Below are positions 42,874 to 51,777 of a DNA stretch of 64,000 nucleotides, in pieces. How positions within the stretch are numbered: the stretch's first letter is position 1; each line of letters opens with the position of its first letter. Source of the stretch: Aridibacter sp965216195 (GTDB taxonomy: Bacteria; Acidobacteriota; Blastocatellia; Pyrinomonadales; Pyrinomonadaceae); assembly GCA_965216195.1 (NCBI GenBank), contig OZ244151.1, positions 434,001 through 498,000 of the forward strand, read 5' to 3'. The notes under the pieces are model-generated. The model ran no database searches. It saw only the letters and a list, made by a program, of their open reading frames with translations, and was not told the origin of the DNA. The position numbers were made by a program, and so were the translations under genes.

Positions 42874-42992
42874 AGCTTGCGATACACACAAACGTAGCTG
42901 ATTACAATGCCAAACGTTTGTATTTTGATGAAGAAACAGTATTAGGTTTTATAAAAGAGGTGGACGCGATTAACGCCCACCTTTCTGCTTAG
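42864..42992 (+). pseudogene. Fragment of an unidentified coding sequence
   Basis: One frame reads through as ...VADYNAKRLYFDEETVL... and GFIKEVDAINAHLSA before a TAG at 42990, with no start codon. It looks like the C-terminal end of a lost gene, but I cannot name the family. The GGTGG/CCACC hairpin at 42958-42982 at its end could be a terminator. Confidence 0.35.
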
Positions 42993-43006
42993 GAGAGGAT
43001 TGAGGA

Positions 43007-43459
43007 TTATTCGGCATGCATTTCCTTTGGCTTCCGTATCAAAACTGAAACGGTTTCCCTGTTGCCTTTCCACTTCTTTGCCAAACGTTTCGCGCGTTTC
43101 GATTTCCACAAATTAAACCCAAACTGCGGAGCCGCGATACGGCTAAAGACAAATTGCCCTCCATAGCGTTCAAAAACAAGTGACGTTTTATCCCTTTTTG
43201 CGGTTTTCCCGTTTTTTATCAAAGCTGCGCGGTAAAGTTCGCGTCCGTCAGCATTTCTGATCGTTAAAACAGTCGCTAAATTAGATGGCGTCGATATATA
43301 AAGCGCATAGTCTCCGCTTTCATAGATTTCACCTCCAACTTCGAAATCAAAGGGTATTTCTGCTTCATACTTTTTTATGCCCTGCGCACTAATCGACGTC
43401 GCAGCAAAAATAATTGCCAAACCTACCAATGAACATATTTGTAAAGTTTTATTTTTCAT
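43007..43459 (-). CDS. Small secreted protein of unknown function
   Basis: A 150-residue protein with a signal peptide (IFAATSISAQG) and a compact strand-rich body (AEIPFDFEVGGEIYESGDYALYIS, SLVFERYGGQFVFSRIAAPQFG). Many acidobacterial genomes carry similar short secreted proteins with an IPFDF...G.YA pattern; no function is known. It is divergent from the ECF sigma factor gene. Confidence 0.7.
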   Translation of the reverse strand: MKNKTLQICSLVGLAIIFAATSISAQGIKKYEAEIPFDFEVGGEIYESGDYALYISTPSNLATVLTIRNADGRELYRAALIKNGKTAKRDKTSLVFERYGGQFVFSRIAAPQFGFNLWKSKRAKRLAKKWKGNRETVSVLIRKPKEMHAE

Positions 43460-43621
43460 CTTGGACCTCCGTAATTTTTGATTGCGAAAATAATTTTCGC
43501 CTTCACCCCTTAGCGCGCGGTTTAATCAAAAACCGTTCAGCGTAACCAGAAAATATTGACTAGAAAACACAAGATGTATATTCTCGCACCATGCTTTGGG
43601 ACAAAGGATTCGGGGGACGAA

Positions 43622-44185
43622 ATGAACGAAACCCACAAAATTACCGCTATGCTTCACGAATGGAGAGCCGGAAACCGGGAAGTGCTCGAAGAATTAATGC
43701 CGCTCGTTTATGACGAATTGCACAAACAAGCTGCGCGTTATCTCAGGCGCGAACGAAAAAACCACACACTCCAAACAACTGCGCTGATCCACGAGGCGTA
43801 TCTCAAACTAATTGATCAGAAGAAAGTGAACTGGCAGAATCGTGCGCACTTTTTTGCTATCGCGGCTAAAATGATGCGACGGATACTCGTTGATCATGCC
43901 CGGGCAAAGCGCCGCCAGAAACGCGGCGGCGATGCGATTACAATTCCCTTTGATGAATCCACGATAGTGATCGATAACAACAAAAAAGTTGATTTGATCG
44001 AATTGGATGAAACTCTGGAACGTCTAAAGGTGTTGGATAAAAGACTGGTTAAGGTGGTTGAGCTTCGCTATTTTAGCGGTTTGACTTTAGAAGAAACTGC
44101 GGAGGCTTTGGGTGTCTCGCGAACGACTGTTGCAGGGGATTGGAAAATGGCGAAATCGTGGCTACATCGTGAACTAACTCGGTAG
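43622..44185 (+). CDS. ECF sigma factor (acidobacterial type)
   Basis: A 187-residue sigma-70 family protein. Region 2 reads LMPLVYDELHKQAARYLRRER...LIHEAYLKL, typical of the ECF subgroup common in Acidobacteria and Planctomycetes. Region 4 is VVELRYFSGLTLEETAEALGVSRTTVAGDWKMAKSWL. The ATG at 43622 with a GGGGGA upstream is preferred over the earlier TTG. Its position before two Ser/Thr kinase genes fits the reported pairing of this subgroup with kinases, which may phosphorylate it or its partners. No anti-sigma gene is adjacent. Confidence 0.92.
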   Translation: MNETHKITAMLHEWRAGNREVLEELMPLVYDELHKQAARYLRRERKNHTLQTTALIHEAYLKLIDQKKVNWQNRAHFFAIAAKMMRRILVDHARAKRRQKRGGDAITIPFDESTIVIDNNKKVDLIELDETLERLKVLDKRLVKVVELRYFSGLTLEETAEALGVSRTTVAGDWKMAKSWLHRELTR

Positions 44186-44251
44186 CCGAACGCTTTTTCG
44201 ATAGATATCGCGCTATTAAATAGGTGTGTTTTTAGTTTAATCGGGAAAAAG

Positions 44252-44337
44252 AATCAGTATAGCGAACGGTAGTGAGCAACTATAGGAAATATCATCCCTA
44301 ATGATATTAGTGTTCGCTATTGCTCACTATACTGATT
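44252..44337 (+). promoter_or_regulatory. Bistable inverted-repeat structure upstream of the kinase gene
   Basis: Left arm blocks AATCAGTA, TAGCGAAC and TAGTGAGCAA occur as complements on the right in the order GTTCGCTA, TTGCTCACTA, TACTGATT. The first block can always pair, but the second and third exclude each other. AATATCAT/ATGATATT closes the tip around five bases. It ends 24 bp before the kinase start. It is either a regulatory switch or a REPIN-like mobile hairpin. Confidence 0.5.
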
Positions 44338-44360
44338 GGCGGTTTTTCCAATTATTAAGA

Positions 44361-47036
44361 ATGAAACAGGAAAACTGGAAAAATGTAAGAGAAATTTTTG
44401 TTGAAGCCTTAGGGCAAGAACCCGCTGCGCGTGAGGAATTTCTAGACCATGCGTGCAAAGGCGATGGCGTGCGTAGAGAAGTCGAATCGCTTTTGTCTTC
44501 ATATAACAGCGCAGAAAGCTTTATGGAAAAGCCTGCGGTGCTGGAAGTTTCCGGTTTTTCTGAAAAACCTCAGCTAGAAACCGGACAAATCCTCAAACAC
44601 TACAAAATTATTAGCCAAATTGGTTTGGGTGGAATGGGCGAGGTTTATCTTGCGCAAGATACAAAGCTAAAACGAAAGGTTGCCCTTAAGATTCTGAGTA
44701 ATAAGTTTTCTGTCGAACCGCAAGCCAACGAACGGCTTCTGCGCGAAGCACGTGCTGCGGCAACACTCGAACACCCTAATATCTGTACGATTCATGAAAT
44801 CGGCGAAACAAGCGACTTCAGCTTTATTGTAATGCAGTATGTTGAAGGCGAAACTCTTTCAGAAAAGATTGCAAAAAACACCTTAACAATTGAAAAATCG
44901 ATCAATTTGGCAATACGGATCGCTGATGCGTTAGAGGAAGCCCATACCAGCGGGATTATTCACCGCGACATAAAGCCTGCAAACATCATCGTCAGTAAAA
45001 AAGGACAGGTAAAAGTTCTAGACTTCGGGTTGGCTAAGGTCGTGGAATCTCGTAGCGAGGACGAAACGCTGAAGATGTTGAGCCATCCCAACGCGATTAT
45101 GGGAACAACTCCGTATATGTCGCCAGAACAACTGCAGGGCAAACCGCTTGACTCCCGAGCAGACATATTTAGTTTTGGTGTGATGTTCTATGAAATGTTA
45201 AGCGGCAAACAGCCGTTTAATAAGGAAGACGGTGCTCAGACAATCGCCGCGATCCTAAAAACTGAGCCGGAACCGCTTAGTGACTTGGCACCAAATACGC
45301 CTACGGGAGCAGAGCAAATAATCGCAAGGTGTCTGCAGAAAGAACGCGAAGAACGCTATCAAACGACAAAAGATTTGTTAGACGATCTCATCGATTTACG
45401 AAACGAATATGAGTTTGACGGAAAATCATCACGAAGTGCTCCTCAAACCGGCTACCAGGACGTCCAAACAGACAAAACAAGAACTACTACAAGTCCGCAA
45501 GTGGTTCAAAACAGTTCAAGCGCCGAGTATATTACTACTGAAATCAGGCGTCACAAATACGTTGCGCTCGCAGGATTGACAGCTCTCGTGATCGCACTCG
45601 CTGCCTTTGGCTACTATGCCTATTTCGCTCCTGAGCCGTCGATAACTTCTATTGCCGTTTTGCCGTTTGAAAATGGTAACGATGATGAAAACCTCGCATA
45701 TTTATCAGATGGATTGAGTGAAGATCTAATTAATCGTTTATCACAGTTACCGCAACTCAAAGTAATCTCACGACAATCGAGTTTTAAGTTTAAGAGTAAA
45801 GATGCAAATTTTCGGGAGATTGGAAATAAACTTGATGTTCAAGCAGTTGTCGCAGGAAAAATTCTAAAAGTTGGAGACAGATTAACTATTCGCGTAGAAA
45901 TGGTTGACACATCGGATAACAAACAGATTTGGGGAGAAAGGTATGTCAAAACAGTTGACGATGTATTGGTAATTCAGAATGAGATTGCCCGGATAGTGTC
46001 GGAAAAACTGCATTTGCAATTAACAGGACAACAAAAGCAAAAAATCGCAGAAGTAGGAACTGTTAACGTCGAAGCCTATGAGTCTTATCTGAGCGGGCGA
46101 ATAATCGCCAGCAAAGGCGGTCCGAGTTCACCAAACGAAGCAATTAAGTACTATGAAAAATCTATCGAGCTTGATCCCGATTTTGCTTTGTCTTATGTAG
46201 GGCTTGCAGGTGTATATTTGGGCAAATCTTGGTTAAGCGAGATGGATCCTCAGGATGCAATGTCGCAAATCAAAAAGTTAGTAGAAAAAGCCCTTGAATT
46301 AGACCCGAATCTTGCCGAAGCATATCTAATTTTAGCTAATATCAAGATGCGTGAATGGGATTTTGATGGTGCGAAAAGGAGATTTGAAAAAGCCATTGAA
46401 TTAGCTCCTAATAGTGCAAAGATTCGTACGAGTTATGGTCAATTCTTATCGTATATGGGTGAGCACGATAAGGCGCTATTTGAAATTAAAAACGCACAAA
46501 TACTGGATCCTTTAGCCACTTTCGCTTTCGGAGAAGCTTATTTTCTCTTGGAGGCTCAAAGATTCGAAGAGGCAATTGAAAAGATAAAGTATCATATTAA
46601 ACTCAACCCTGGTACGCCGTTGGGAAGTATGTTGTATGGTTATGCACTTGCTGGAAACGGTAATTATAAGGAAGCTATCGAATCGTATAAGAAAGCTATC
46701 GAATTGTCTTACAAGCCTAATGAGATTGGAAGTCACCACATTTATCTTGGAGCCGCCTATGCGCTTGACGGAAATCGTGAAGAAGCTCTAAAAATTCTCA
46801 AGAAACTTGAGGAAAAGGATCGAACGAAAGATGGATATATTTCCTATACAGAGTTCTCCATTATTTACGGTGCTTTGGGCGATAATGACAAGGCTTTCTG
46901 GATGCTAGAGAAGGCTTACGAACGCAAGGATTTCCAATTGATTACTCTCTACGCCGATCCAGCTTATGAACCGTTGAGAGACGATCCAAGATTCAAGGAT
47001 TTGGCTAGGCGCGTCGGTTTGCCGCAGCAGGATTGA
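44361..47036 (+). CDS. Ser/Thr protein kinase with TolB-like and TPR sensor
   Basis: An 891-residue membrane kinase. Hanks motifs: IGLGGMGEVYLAQD near residue 87, VALKIL, HRDIKPANI near 200, DFGLAK near 220, and TPYMSPEQ in the activation segment. One membrane span lies near 400-422. Outside, a TolB/FlgO-like domain (SIAVLPFENGNDDENLAYLS, LSEDLINRLSQLPQLKVISR) and TPRs end in RDDPRFKDLARRVGLPQQ. The extracytoplasmic half is the same class as in regulator 2. Start at 44361 (MKQENWKNVREIF) matches the next kinase. Confidence 0.9.
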   Translation: MKQENWKNVREIFVEALGQEPAAREEFLDHACKGDGVRREVESLLSSYNSAESFMEKPAVLEVSGFSEKPQLETGQILKHYKIISQIGLGGMGEVYLAQDTKLKRKVALKILSNKFSVEPQANERLLREARAAATLEHPNICTIHEIGETSDFSFIVMQYVEGETLSEKIAKNTLTIEKSINLAIRIADALEEAHTSGIIHRDIKPANIIVSKKGQVKVLDFGLAKVVESRSEDETLKMLSHPNAIMGTTPYMSPEQLQGKPLDSRADIFSFGVMFYEMLSGKQPFNKEDGAQTIAAILKTEPEPLSDLAPNTPTGAEQIIARCLQKEREERYQTTKDLLDDLIDLRNEYEFDGKSSRSAPQTGYQDVQTDKTRTTTSPQVVQNSSSAEYITTEIRRHKYVALAGLTALVIALAAFGYYAYFAPEPSITSIAVLPFENGNDDENLAYLSDGLSEDLINRLSQLPQLKVISRQSSFKFKSKDANFREIGNKLDVQAVVAGKILKVGDRLTIRVEMVDTSDNKQIWGERYVKTVDDVLVIQNEIARIVSEKLHLQLTGQQKQKIAEVGTVNVEAYESYLSGRIIASKGGPSSPNEAIKYYEKSIELDPDFALSYVGLAGVYLGKSWLSEMDPQDAMSQIKKLVEKALELDPNLAEAYLILANIKMREWDFDGAKRRFEKAIELAPNSAKIRTSYGQFLSYMGEHDKALFEIKNAQILDPLATFAFGEAYFLLEAQRFEEAIEKIKYHIKLNPGTPLGSMLYGYALAGNGNYKEAIESYKKAIELSYKPNEIGSHHIYLGAAYALDGNREEALKILKKLEEKDRTKDGYISYTEFSIIYGALGDNDKAFWMLEKAYERKDFQLITLYADPAYEPLRDDPRFKDLARRVGLPQQD

Positions 47037-47040
47037 AAAG

Positions 47041-50000
47041 ATGGAACCAGCAAACTGGAATCGGGTAAGAAAGATTTTTGTTGATGTTGTCGGTCAAAAG
47101 CCCGATGAACGAAGTGATTTTCTAAACGATGCTTGCGGTGGAGATTCGGAAATCCGTCGCGAGGTTGAATCGCTTCTTTCTTCCTACAAAGATGCCGATT
47201 CTTTCTTAGAAACTCCTGCTGCCGTTGAATTTGAGAAAACTGAACTCGCAGCGGGTCAAACAATCGGTCACTATCGCGTTATTGAGCAAATTGGCTCAGG
47301 CGGCATGGGTAACGTTTATCTAGCTAAGGACGGAAAACTCGACCGAAAAGTTGCGATTAAAATTCTAGATGAAAAGTTCAGCAGTGACGAATCGAGTCTG
47401 CAGCGATTTATCAACGAGGCAAAAGCCGCTTCCGGTTTGAATCATCCAAACATACTCGTTATCCACGAAGTCGGAGAAACCGATGAACTTCAATATATCG
47501 TAAGCGAATATGTTGAAGGTAAAACTTTAAGGGCGCTCATCGAGGAAAACTCTCTAAACTTGACCAAGATTTTAGATATTTCCATCCAGATCGCTAGCGC
47601 GCTATCGACCGCCCACGAATCGAAACTGGTCCACCGCGATATCAAACCCGAAAACATAATGGTGCGTTCTGACGGCGTAGTGAAAATACTCGATTTCGGT
47701 CTCGCAAAACTCATTGAGCAACAATGCGTATCGCAAATCGGATTCGAAGACGAAACGATTAAACAGAATCAAACGGCAAAAGGCGTGATTTTGGGAACAG
47801 TAAATTACATGTCTCCCGAGCAGGCAAAAGGCAAAAAGGTTGATGAGCGAACGGATATATTTAGTTTCGGTGTTGTGCTTTATGAAATGATTACGGGACA
47901 AAATCCATTCGCGGCTGAAACTACAAATGAAACGATTGCTGCGATTCTGAAAAGCGGGCCAAAGCCGATAAGCGTTTATGTACCCAATGTCTCATCAAAA
48001 CTTGAGGCAATAGTTAATAAGTGTCTGCGAAAAGATAAATCGAAACGTTATCAAAATGCTAAAGCCCTGCTGTCAGACTTAAAAGAATTAGAACTTGAAG
48101 CTAAATTAGAACAATCAGCTTCGCCAAACTTGGTAAAATTCAACGAAAATGAAGGTGAGAAAACAGCAATTATCAAAGAACAAGATTCAGTAAAACAGAT
48201 TGCCACAACCGCTGAACAAAGAAATATCTCAAGTGCTGGATACATCCCACAAAGTGTAAAACAAAATAAATTTGCAGTCTTTGGAATTTTGGCAACTTTG
48301 ATTGTTTCAGCCATCGCTCTCAGCTTTTACATCTACTCAAATGCAACTACGACTTCAGCCTTAACTGATAAAGACGTTATTTTGTTAACGGATTTTGAGA
48401 ACAAAACAGGCGAAGATATTTTTGATGGAACCCTCAAACAGGGGCTTTGGATACAACTTCGGCAATCGCCTTTTCTGAGCATATTTCCTGACGAACAGAC
48501 ACGAAACACACTCAAATTGATGAAGCGTTCAAAGGACGAACGCATTACACGCGAATTAGCGAGAGAAATTTGCCAAAGACAAGGCTTGAAAGCCTACGTT
48601 GGTGGAACAATTGCAAAATTTGGGACGGCTTATGCTCTGACTTTGGAGGCTGTAAATAGCGTTAGCGCTGAAACATTTGCGATAACGCAGGTTGAAGCAG
48701 AAAACAAAGAAAAGATTCTACAAGCACTTTCACAAGCCTCAACCGAAATGCGTAAAAAACTAGGCGAATCTTTGGTTACGATTGAGAGGTTTGACAAACC
48801 TCTTGAAGCGACTACTAACTCTTTTGAAGCACTGAAAGCCTATTCCGACGCAGTAGATTTAATCGCCAGTGGTAAAGAAAATGAATCACTGCCGTATTTC
48901 AAGCGAGCTATTGAATTAGACCGTAAGTTTGCGATGGCTTATCTCAGAATTAGCGGCAATTATATATCGCTTGCAAAATATAAACTTGCTGACGTAGCCC
49001 TTCGCAACGCTTTTGAGTTGCGAGAACACGCCAGCGAACGCGAAAGAGTCCTGATTGAAAGTTCTTACTATGCTTCGATACATAGAGACATAAATAAGAG
49101 TAAGGAGATTTTAGAGATTGCCAAAAGAAACTACCCTCGTGACGGGGCGATAAGAGCTTTTCTGGCAAGTTATTATTTGAAATTAGGAAAATTTGACACA
49201 GCTCTCACAGAATACAGAGAGTTAACCAGGATTATGAATGAGATTATCTCGGCTGATCTCAATTTTCAAAGTAATGGCATTTCGGTTAACCCCAATGTTC
49301 AAATGGGAGTAATTAAAATATTTCAGGGAGAGACCGGTAAAGCGAAAGAGTTTTTTGATAAGTCTGGTATAAGAAATTCGAATCTTTGTCTCGGGTGGCT
49401 TTTTGCTATCGCGTTTGTTGAAGAAAATGAAAAGGAACTAAATGAAATACTAAGATTGAATGAAAATCGAGATGGCGAATGCAACAACTTGTTGCTACGA
49501 ACAGGTACGGAAATAGTCAAGGGAAAATGGAAGTCTGCGGAGCGGTTCGTTAAGAAAGCTGTGGCTCTTGAACAAAAAAAGAATAACAAGGAGAAAGCGA
49601 CGCTCTATTCGGTTGCCTATGTGTCAAGGGCAACTGTATTTGGTGATTGTTCAAAGACAAAAATACTTGAGAATAGTCCGGTAGATTATTACGTAAATGT
49701 TTTTCCTTCAACCTTTTCACCGCTTGGATTAGCCCGTTGCGGTAAATTTGCTGAGGCTGAAAGACAGATAAATAAACTCAGAGAAAAATACCCGAATGGA
49801 ACTTTAGAAAATGGATTATGGATTCCGATGTTTAAGGCTCAAATCGAACTGGAAAAAGGTAACGCCAAAAAAGCCGTAGAAATAATGGAGAACGCTAGAG
49901 AGTATGAATGGGCGTTTGGCTCGTGGCTTCAACCGCAATACATTCTGGCAGAAGCCTATTTGAAATCAGGAGAAAACAGAAAGGCAAAAGCTGAATTTCA

Positions 50001-50184
50001 AAAAATACTCGACATGCGGGGCAAAGGATCACTTTCGCATCCTTATCCCCTCGCGCTGCTTGGAAAAGCCCGCGCGACGAAAGATAAACGTGAATATGAA
50101 AAATTCTTTGAATGGTGGAAAGACGCGGATGAAGATTTGGAGATTTTGATTGAGGCGAAGAAGGAATATGAGAATTTGAATTGA
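47041..50184 (+). CDS. Ser/Thr protein kinase with regulator-type TPR sensor
   Basis: A 1047-residue protein starting 4 bp after the previous stop. Kinase motifs: IGSGGMGNVYLAKD near residue 84, VAIKIL, HRDIKPENI near 198, DFGLAK near 218, and VNYMSPEQ. A membrane span lies near 410-433. The outer half (ALTDKDVILLTDFENKTGEDI, REICQRQGLKAYVGGTI, TPRs) is nearly the same as in winged-helix regulators 1, 3 and 4, not as in the neighbouring kinase. It is therefore a natural chimera: a kinase on a sensor otherwise used by DNA-binding proteins. Confidence 0.9.
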   Translation: MEPANWNRVRKIFVDVVGQKPDERSDFLNDACGGDSEIRREVESLLSSYKDADSFLETPAAVEFEKTELAAGQTIGHYRVIEQIGSGGMGNVYLAKDGKLDRKVAIKILDEKFSSDESSLQRFINEAKAASGLNHPNILVIHEVGETDELQYIVSEYVEGKTLRALIEENSLNLTKILDISIQIASALSTAHESKLVHRDIKPENIMVRSDGVVKILDFGLAKLIEQQCVSQIGFEDETIKQNQTAKGVILGTVNYMSPEQAKGKKVDERTDIFSFGVVLYEMITGQNPFAAETTNETIAAILKSGPKPISVYVPNVSSKLEAIVNKCLRKDKSKRYQNAKALLSDLKELELEAKLEQSASPNLVKFNENEGEKTAIIKEQDSVKQIATTAEQRNISSAGYIPQSVKQNKFAVFGILATLIVSAIALSFYIYSNATTTSALTDKDVILLTDFENKTGEDIFDGTLKQGLWIQLRQSPFLSIFPDEQTRNTLKLMKRSKDERITRELAREICQRQGLKAYVGGTIAKFGTAYALTLEAVNSVSAETFAITQVEAENKEKILQALSQASTEMRKKLGESLVTIERFDKPLEATTNSFEALKAYSDAVDLIASGKENESLPYFKRAIELDRKFAMAYLRISGNYISLAKYKLADVALRNAFELREHASERERVLIESSYYASIHRDINKSKEILEIAKRNYPRDGAIRAFLASYYLKLGKFDTALTEYRELTRIMNEIISADLNFQSNGISVNPNVQMGVIKIFQGETGKAKEFFDKSGIRNSNLCLGWLFAIAFVEENEKELNEILRLNENRDGECNNLLLRTGTEIVKGKWKSAERFVKKAVALEQKKNNKEKATLYSVAYVSRATVFGDCSKTKILENSPVDYYVNVFPSTFSPLGLARCGKFAEAERQINKLREKYPNGTLENGLWIPMFKAQIELEKGNAKKAVEIMENAREYEWAFGSWLQPQYILAEAYLKSGENRKAKAEFQKILDMRGKGSLSHPYPLALLGKARATKDKREYEKFFEWWKDADEDLEILIEAKKEYENLN

Positions 50185-50237
50185 ATCTGTGATGAAAAAC
50201 GTAACCCCTTAAAGCAAAAAGATATAAGAGTTTGTGA

Positions 50238-50285
50238 GATGATCCATGTTTTTAAAAATTCAGTGAAACGAATCGATTTTGCCAA
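50238..50285 (+). pseudogene. Second fossil 3' gene end
   Basis: The ~125 bp after the kinase stop align with the DNA after regulator 4, including the DDPRF...KRIDFAK remnant, here broken by an extra T that brings in stop codons. The two genes thus share not only their C-terminal codons but also their downstream DNA. Confidence 0.6.
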
Positions 50286-50313
50286 ACTCAATGTACAATA
50301 TGTGCCAAATTCT

Positions 50314-50452
50314 AACAGGCGGAAACACGACCGCAAGGAAGTGTGCCGGTTGTAATCCGGAGTGTTGGTCTAGGGAAAGTCCTTCGTCATCATTTTCACT
50401 ACTGAGTTACCAAATGATAGCGTGCACGCTCCTTAGCAGTCGCGTTTCTGCC
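50314..50452. repeat. REPIN: two REPs in opposite orientation
   Basis: A REP at 50314-50346 (GGCGGAAACACGACCGC...AGTGTGC) faces a diverged inverse copy at 50423-50452 (24 of 30 positions kept, most changes transitions), with ~76 bp between. This is the arrangement of REPINs mobilised by RAYT proteins. No gene is seen in the 291-bp gap between the kinase and rarA other than this and the fossil. Confidence 0.75.
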
Positions 50453-50475
50453 ACTTTTTAGACATAGCTTTTCTG

Positions 50476-51717
50476 CTATTTCAAATACTTATTCCCTTCA
50501 AGTCCCTCAGGAAGCAAATCCGAACTCTCACCCGAATCTTTCCCATAGCCCATCCGCTTCATTAGCTCAGTCGGCGCGTTTCGAAGTTTCATCGGAATTG
50601 GGAGATTACCGTGCTTTGCTACGTCTTTCATTGCGGCCTTATAGGCATCGTAAGCGCTGCGGTCTTTTTTGGCGTTGGCTAGATACGCCACGCCGTGGGC
50701 TAAGTTGATAGCGCATTCCGGGTAGCCGATTTTCTCAACCGCCTGGAAAACTTCATTTGCCACTACGAGCGCAGTTGGTTGTGCCAAACCAATATCTTCT
50801 GAAGCAAAAATCACCATCCTCCGGGCAATAAACTTCGGATCTTCACCTGAATCAACCATTCGAGCAAGATAATAAATTGCTGCATCGGGGTCTGAGGCGC
50901 GCATCGATTTTATAAAAGCGCTGATCGTGTTGTAGTGTTCCTCGCCTTTTTTGTCGTACCGCAAAAACTTTGATTGGAGTGTATTAGTAAGATTCTCGAC
51001 ATTCACATCGTCGTAGAGCTCGGCAGTGTTTTCGATCATTGTGATCGCCTGTCGCGCGTCGCCGTTTGCCATTGAGATCAACCATTCGCGGGCGGTTTCA
51101 TCAAGCTCGATCTCGGTGCGGTCGATAATTTCAGACATTTGTTCGGCGGTTAACTCATTTAAAACGAAGACTCGCAGACGCGACAAAAGCGGCGATATAA
51201 CTTCAAAACTCGGGTTTTCGGTGGTTGCGCCGATTAGAACGAGTTCGCCGCTCTCGACAAAAGGAAGAAGGAAATCCTGCTGAGCTTTGTTGAAACGGTG
51301 AATCTCGTCGAGGAAAAGAACTTTGGTTTTTTCCGAGGTTGCGCCCGCGCTTACGCTTGGGCTACGGACACCTTCGTCATTCGAGCCCTTGCTCACGCTT
51401 GGGCTACTGACACCTTCGTCATTCGAGCCCTTGCTTACGCGCGGGCTACCGACACGAGCCGAATCCTCAACGATTTTTCGAATATCGTTTTTACCGGCGG
51501 TGACGGCAGACAGCTCATAAAGGTCAGCGTTTATAGCGTTCGCATAGATTCTTGCGAGTGTCGTTTTGCCAACGCCGGGCGGTCCCCACAGAACAAATGA
51601 AAAAATATGACCTTGTTCAATTGCTTTGCGGAGCGGACGATTTTTGCCAACGAGGTGTTCCTGACCGATAAAACCCTCAAGTGACTTCGGACGGATTTTG
51701 TTCGCGAGCGGTTCCAT
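50476..51717 (-). CDS. rarA: AAA+ recombination factor RarA (MgsA) with in-frame insert
   Basis: A 413-residue clamp-loader-like ATPase acting at stalled forks. Walker A GPPGVGKTTLA, Walker B VLFLDEIHRFNKAQQD, sensor GATTENPSFEV and the C-terminal domain (KGEEHYNTISAFIKSMRASD...) are typical. Residues ~85-125, between the first helix region and Walker B, are an insert of about 40 residues made from SPSVSKGSNDEGV-type repeats and absent from the family. A GTG at 51747 lies inside a REP, so the ATG at 51717 is taken, although it has no Shine-Dalgarno sequence. Confidence 0.93.
   Translation of the reverse strand: MEPLANKIRPKSLEGFIGQEHLVGKNRPLRKAIEQGHIFSFVLWGPPGVGKTTLARIYANAINADLYELSAVTAGKNDIRKIVEDSARVGSPRVSKGSNDEGVSSPSVSKGSNDEGVRSPSVSAGATSEKTKVLFLDEIHRFNKAQQDFLLPFVESGELVLIGATTENPSFEVISPLLSRLRVFVLNELTAEQMSEIIDRTEIELDETAREWLISMANGDARQAITMIENTAELYDDVNVENLTNTLQSKFLRYDKKGEEHYNTISAFIKSMRASDPDAAIYYLARMVDSGEDPKFIARRMVIFASEDIGLAQPTALVVANEVFQAVEKIGYPECAINLAHGVAYLANAKKDRSAYDAYKAAMKDVAKHGNLPIPMKLRNAPTELMKRMGYGKDSGESSDLLPEGLEGNKYLK
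51341..51460. repeat. Three 42-bp tandem repeats inside rarA
   Basis: Units start near 51341, 51381 and 51423. Each contains TTGGGCTAC or CGGGCTAC followed by GACAC, and the first two are almost identical (CACCTTCGTCATT). The 42-bp period preserves the frame. A related unit lies in mutS2 at 56078-56119. Confidence 0.8.
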
Positions 51718-51732
51718 AGGTGAAGATATGAT

Positions 51733-51766
51733 AACAGGCGGAAACACGACCGCAAGGGAGTGTGCA
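51733..51766 (+). repeat. REP flanking the RAYT gene, distal to its start
   Basis: Contains GGCGGAAACACGACCGC followed by AAGGGAGTGTGCA. It lies 16 bp upstream of the rarA start codon and so forms part of its leader. Confidence 0.85.
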
Positions 51767-51777
51767 CAAGAATGAGC

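Noticed and set aside
51298..51600. Plus-strand ORF opposite rarA
   Set aside because: It is open only because the 42-bp repeats lack stops in several frames. It has no ribosome-binding site, and the rarA frame carries all the conserved motifs.
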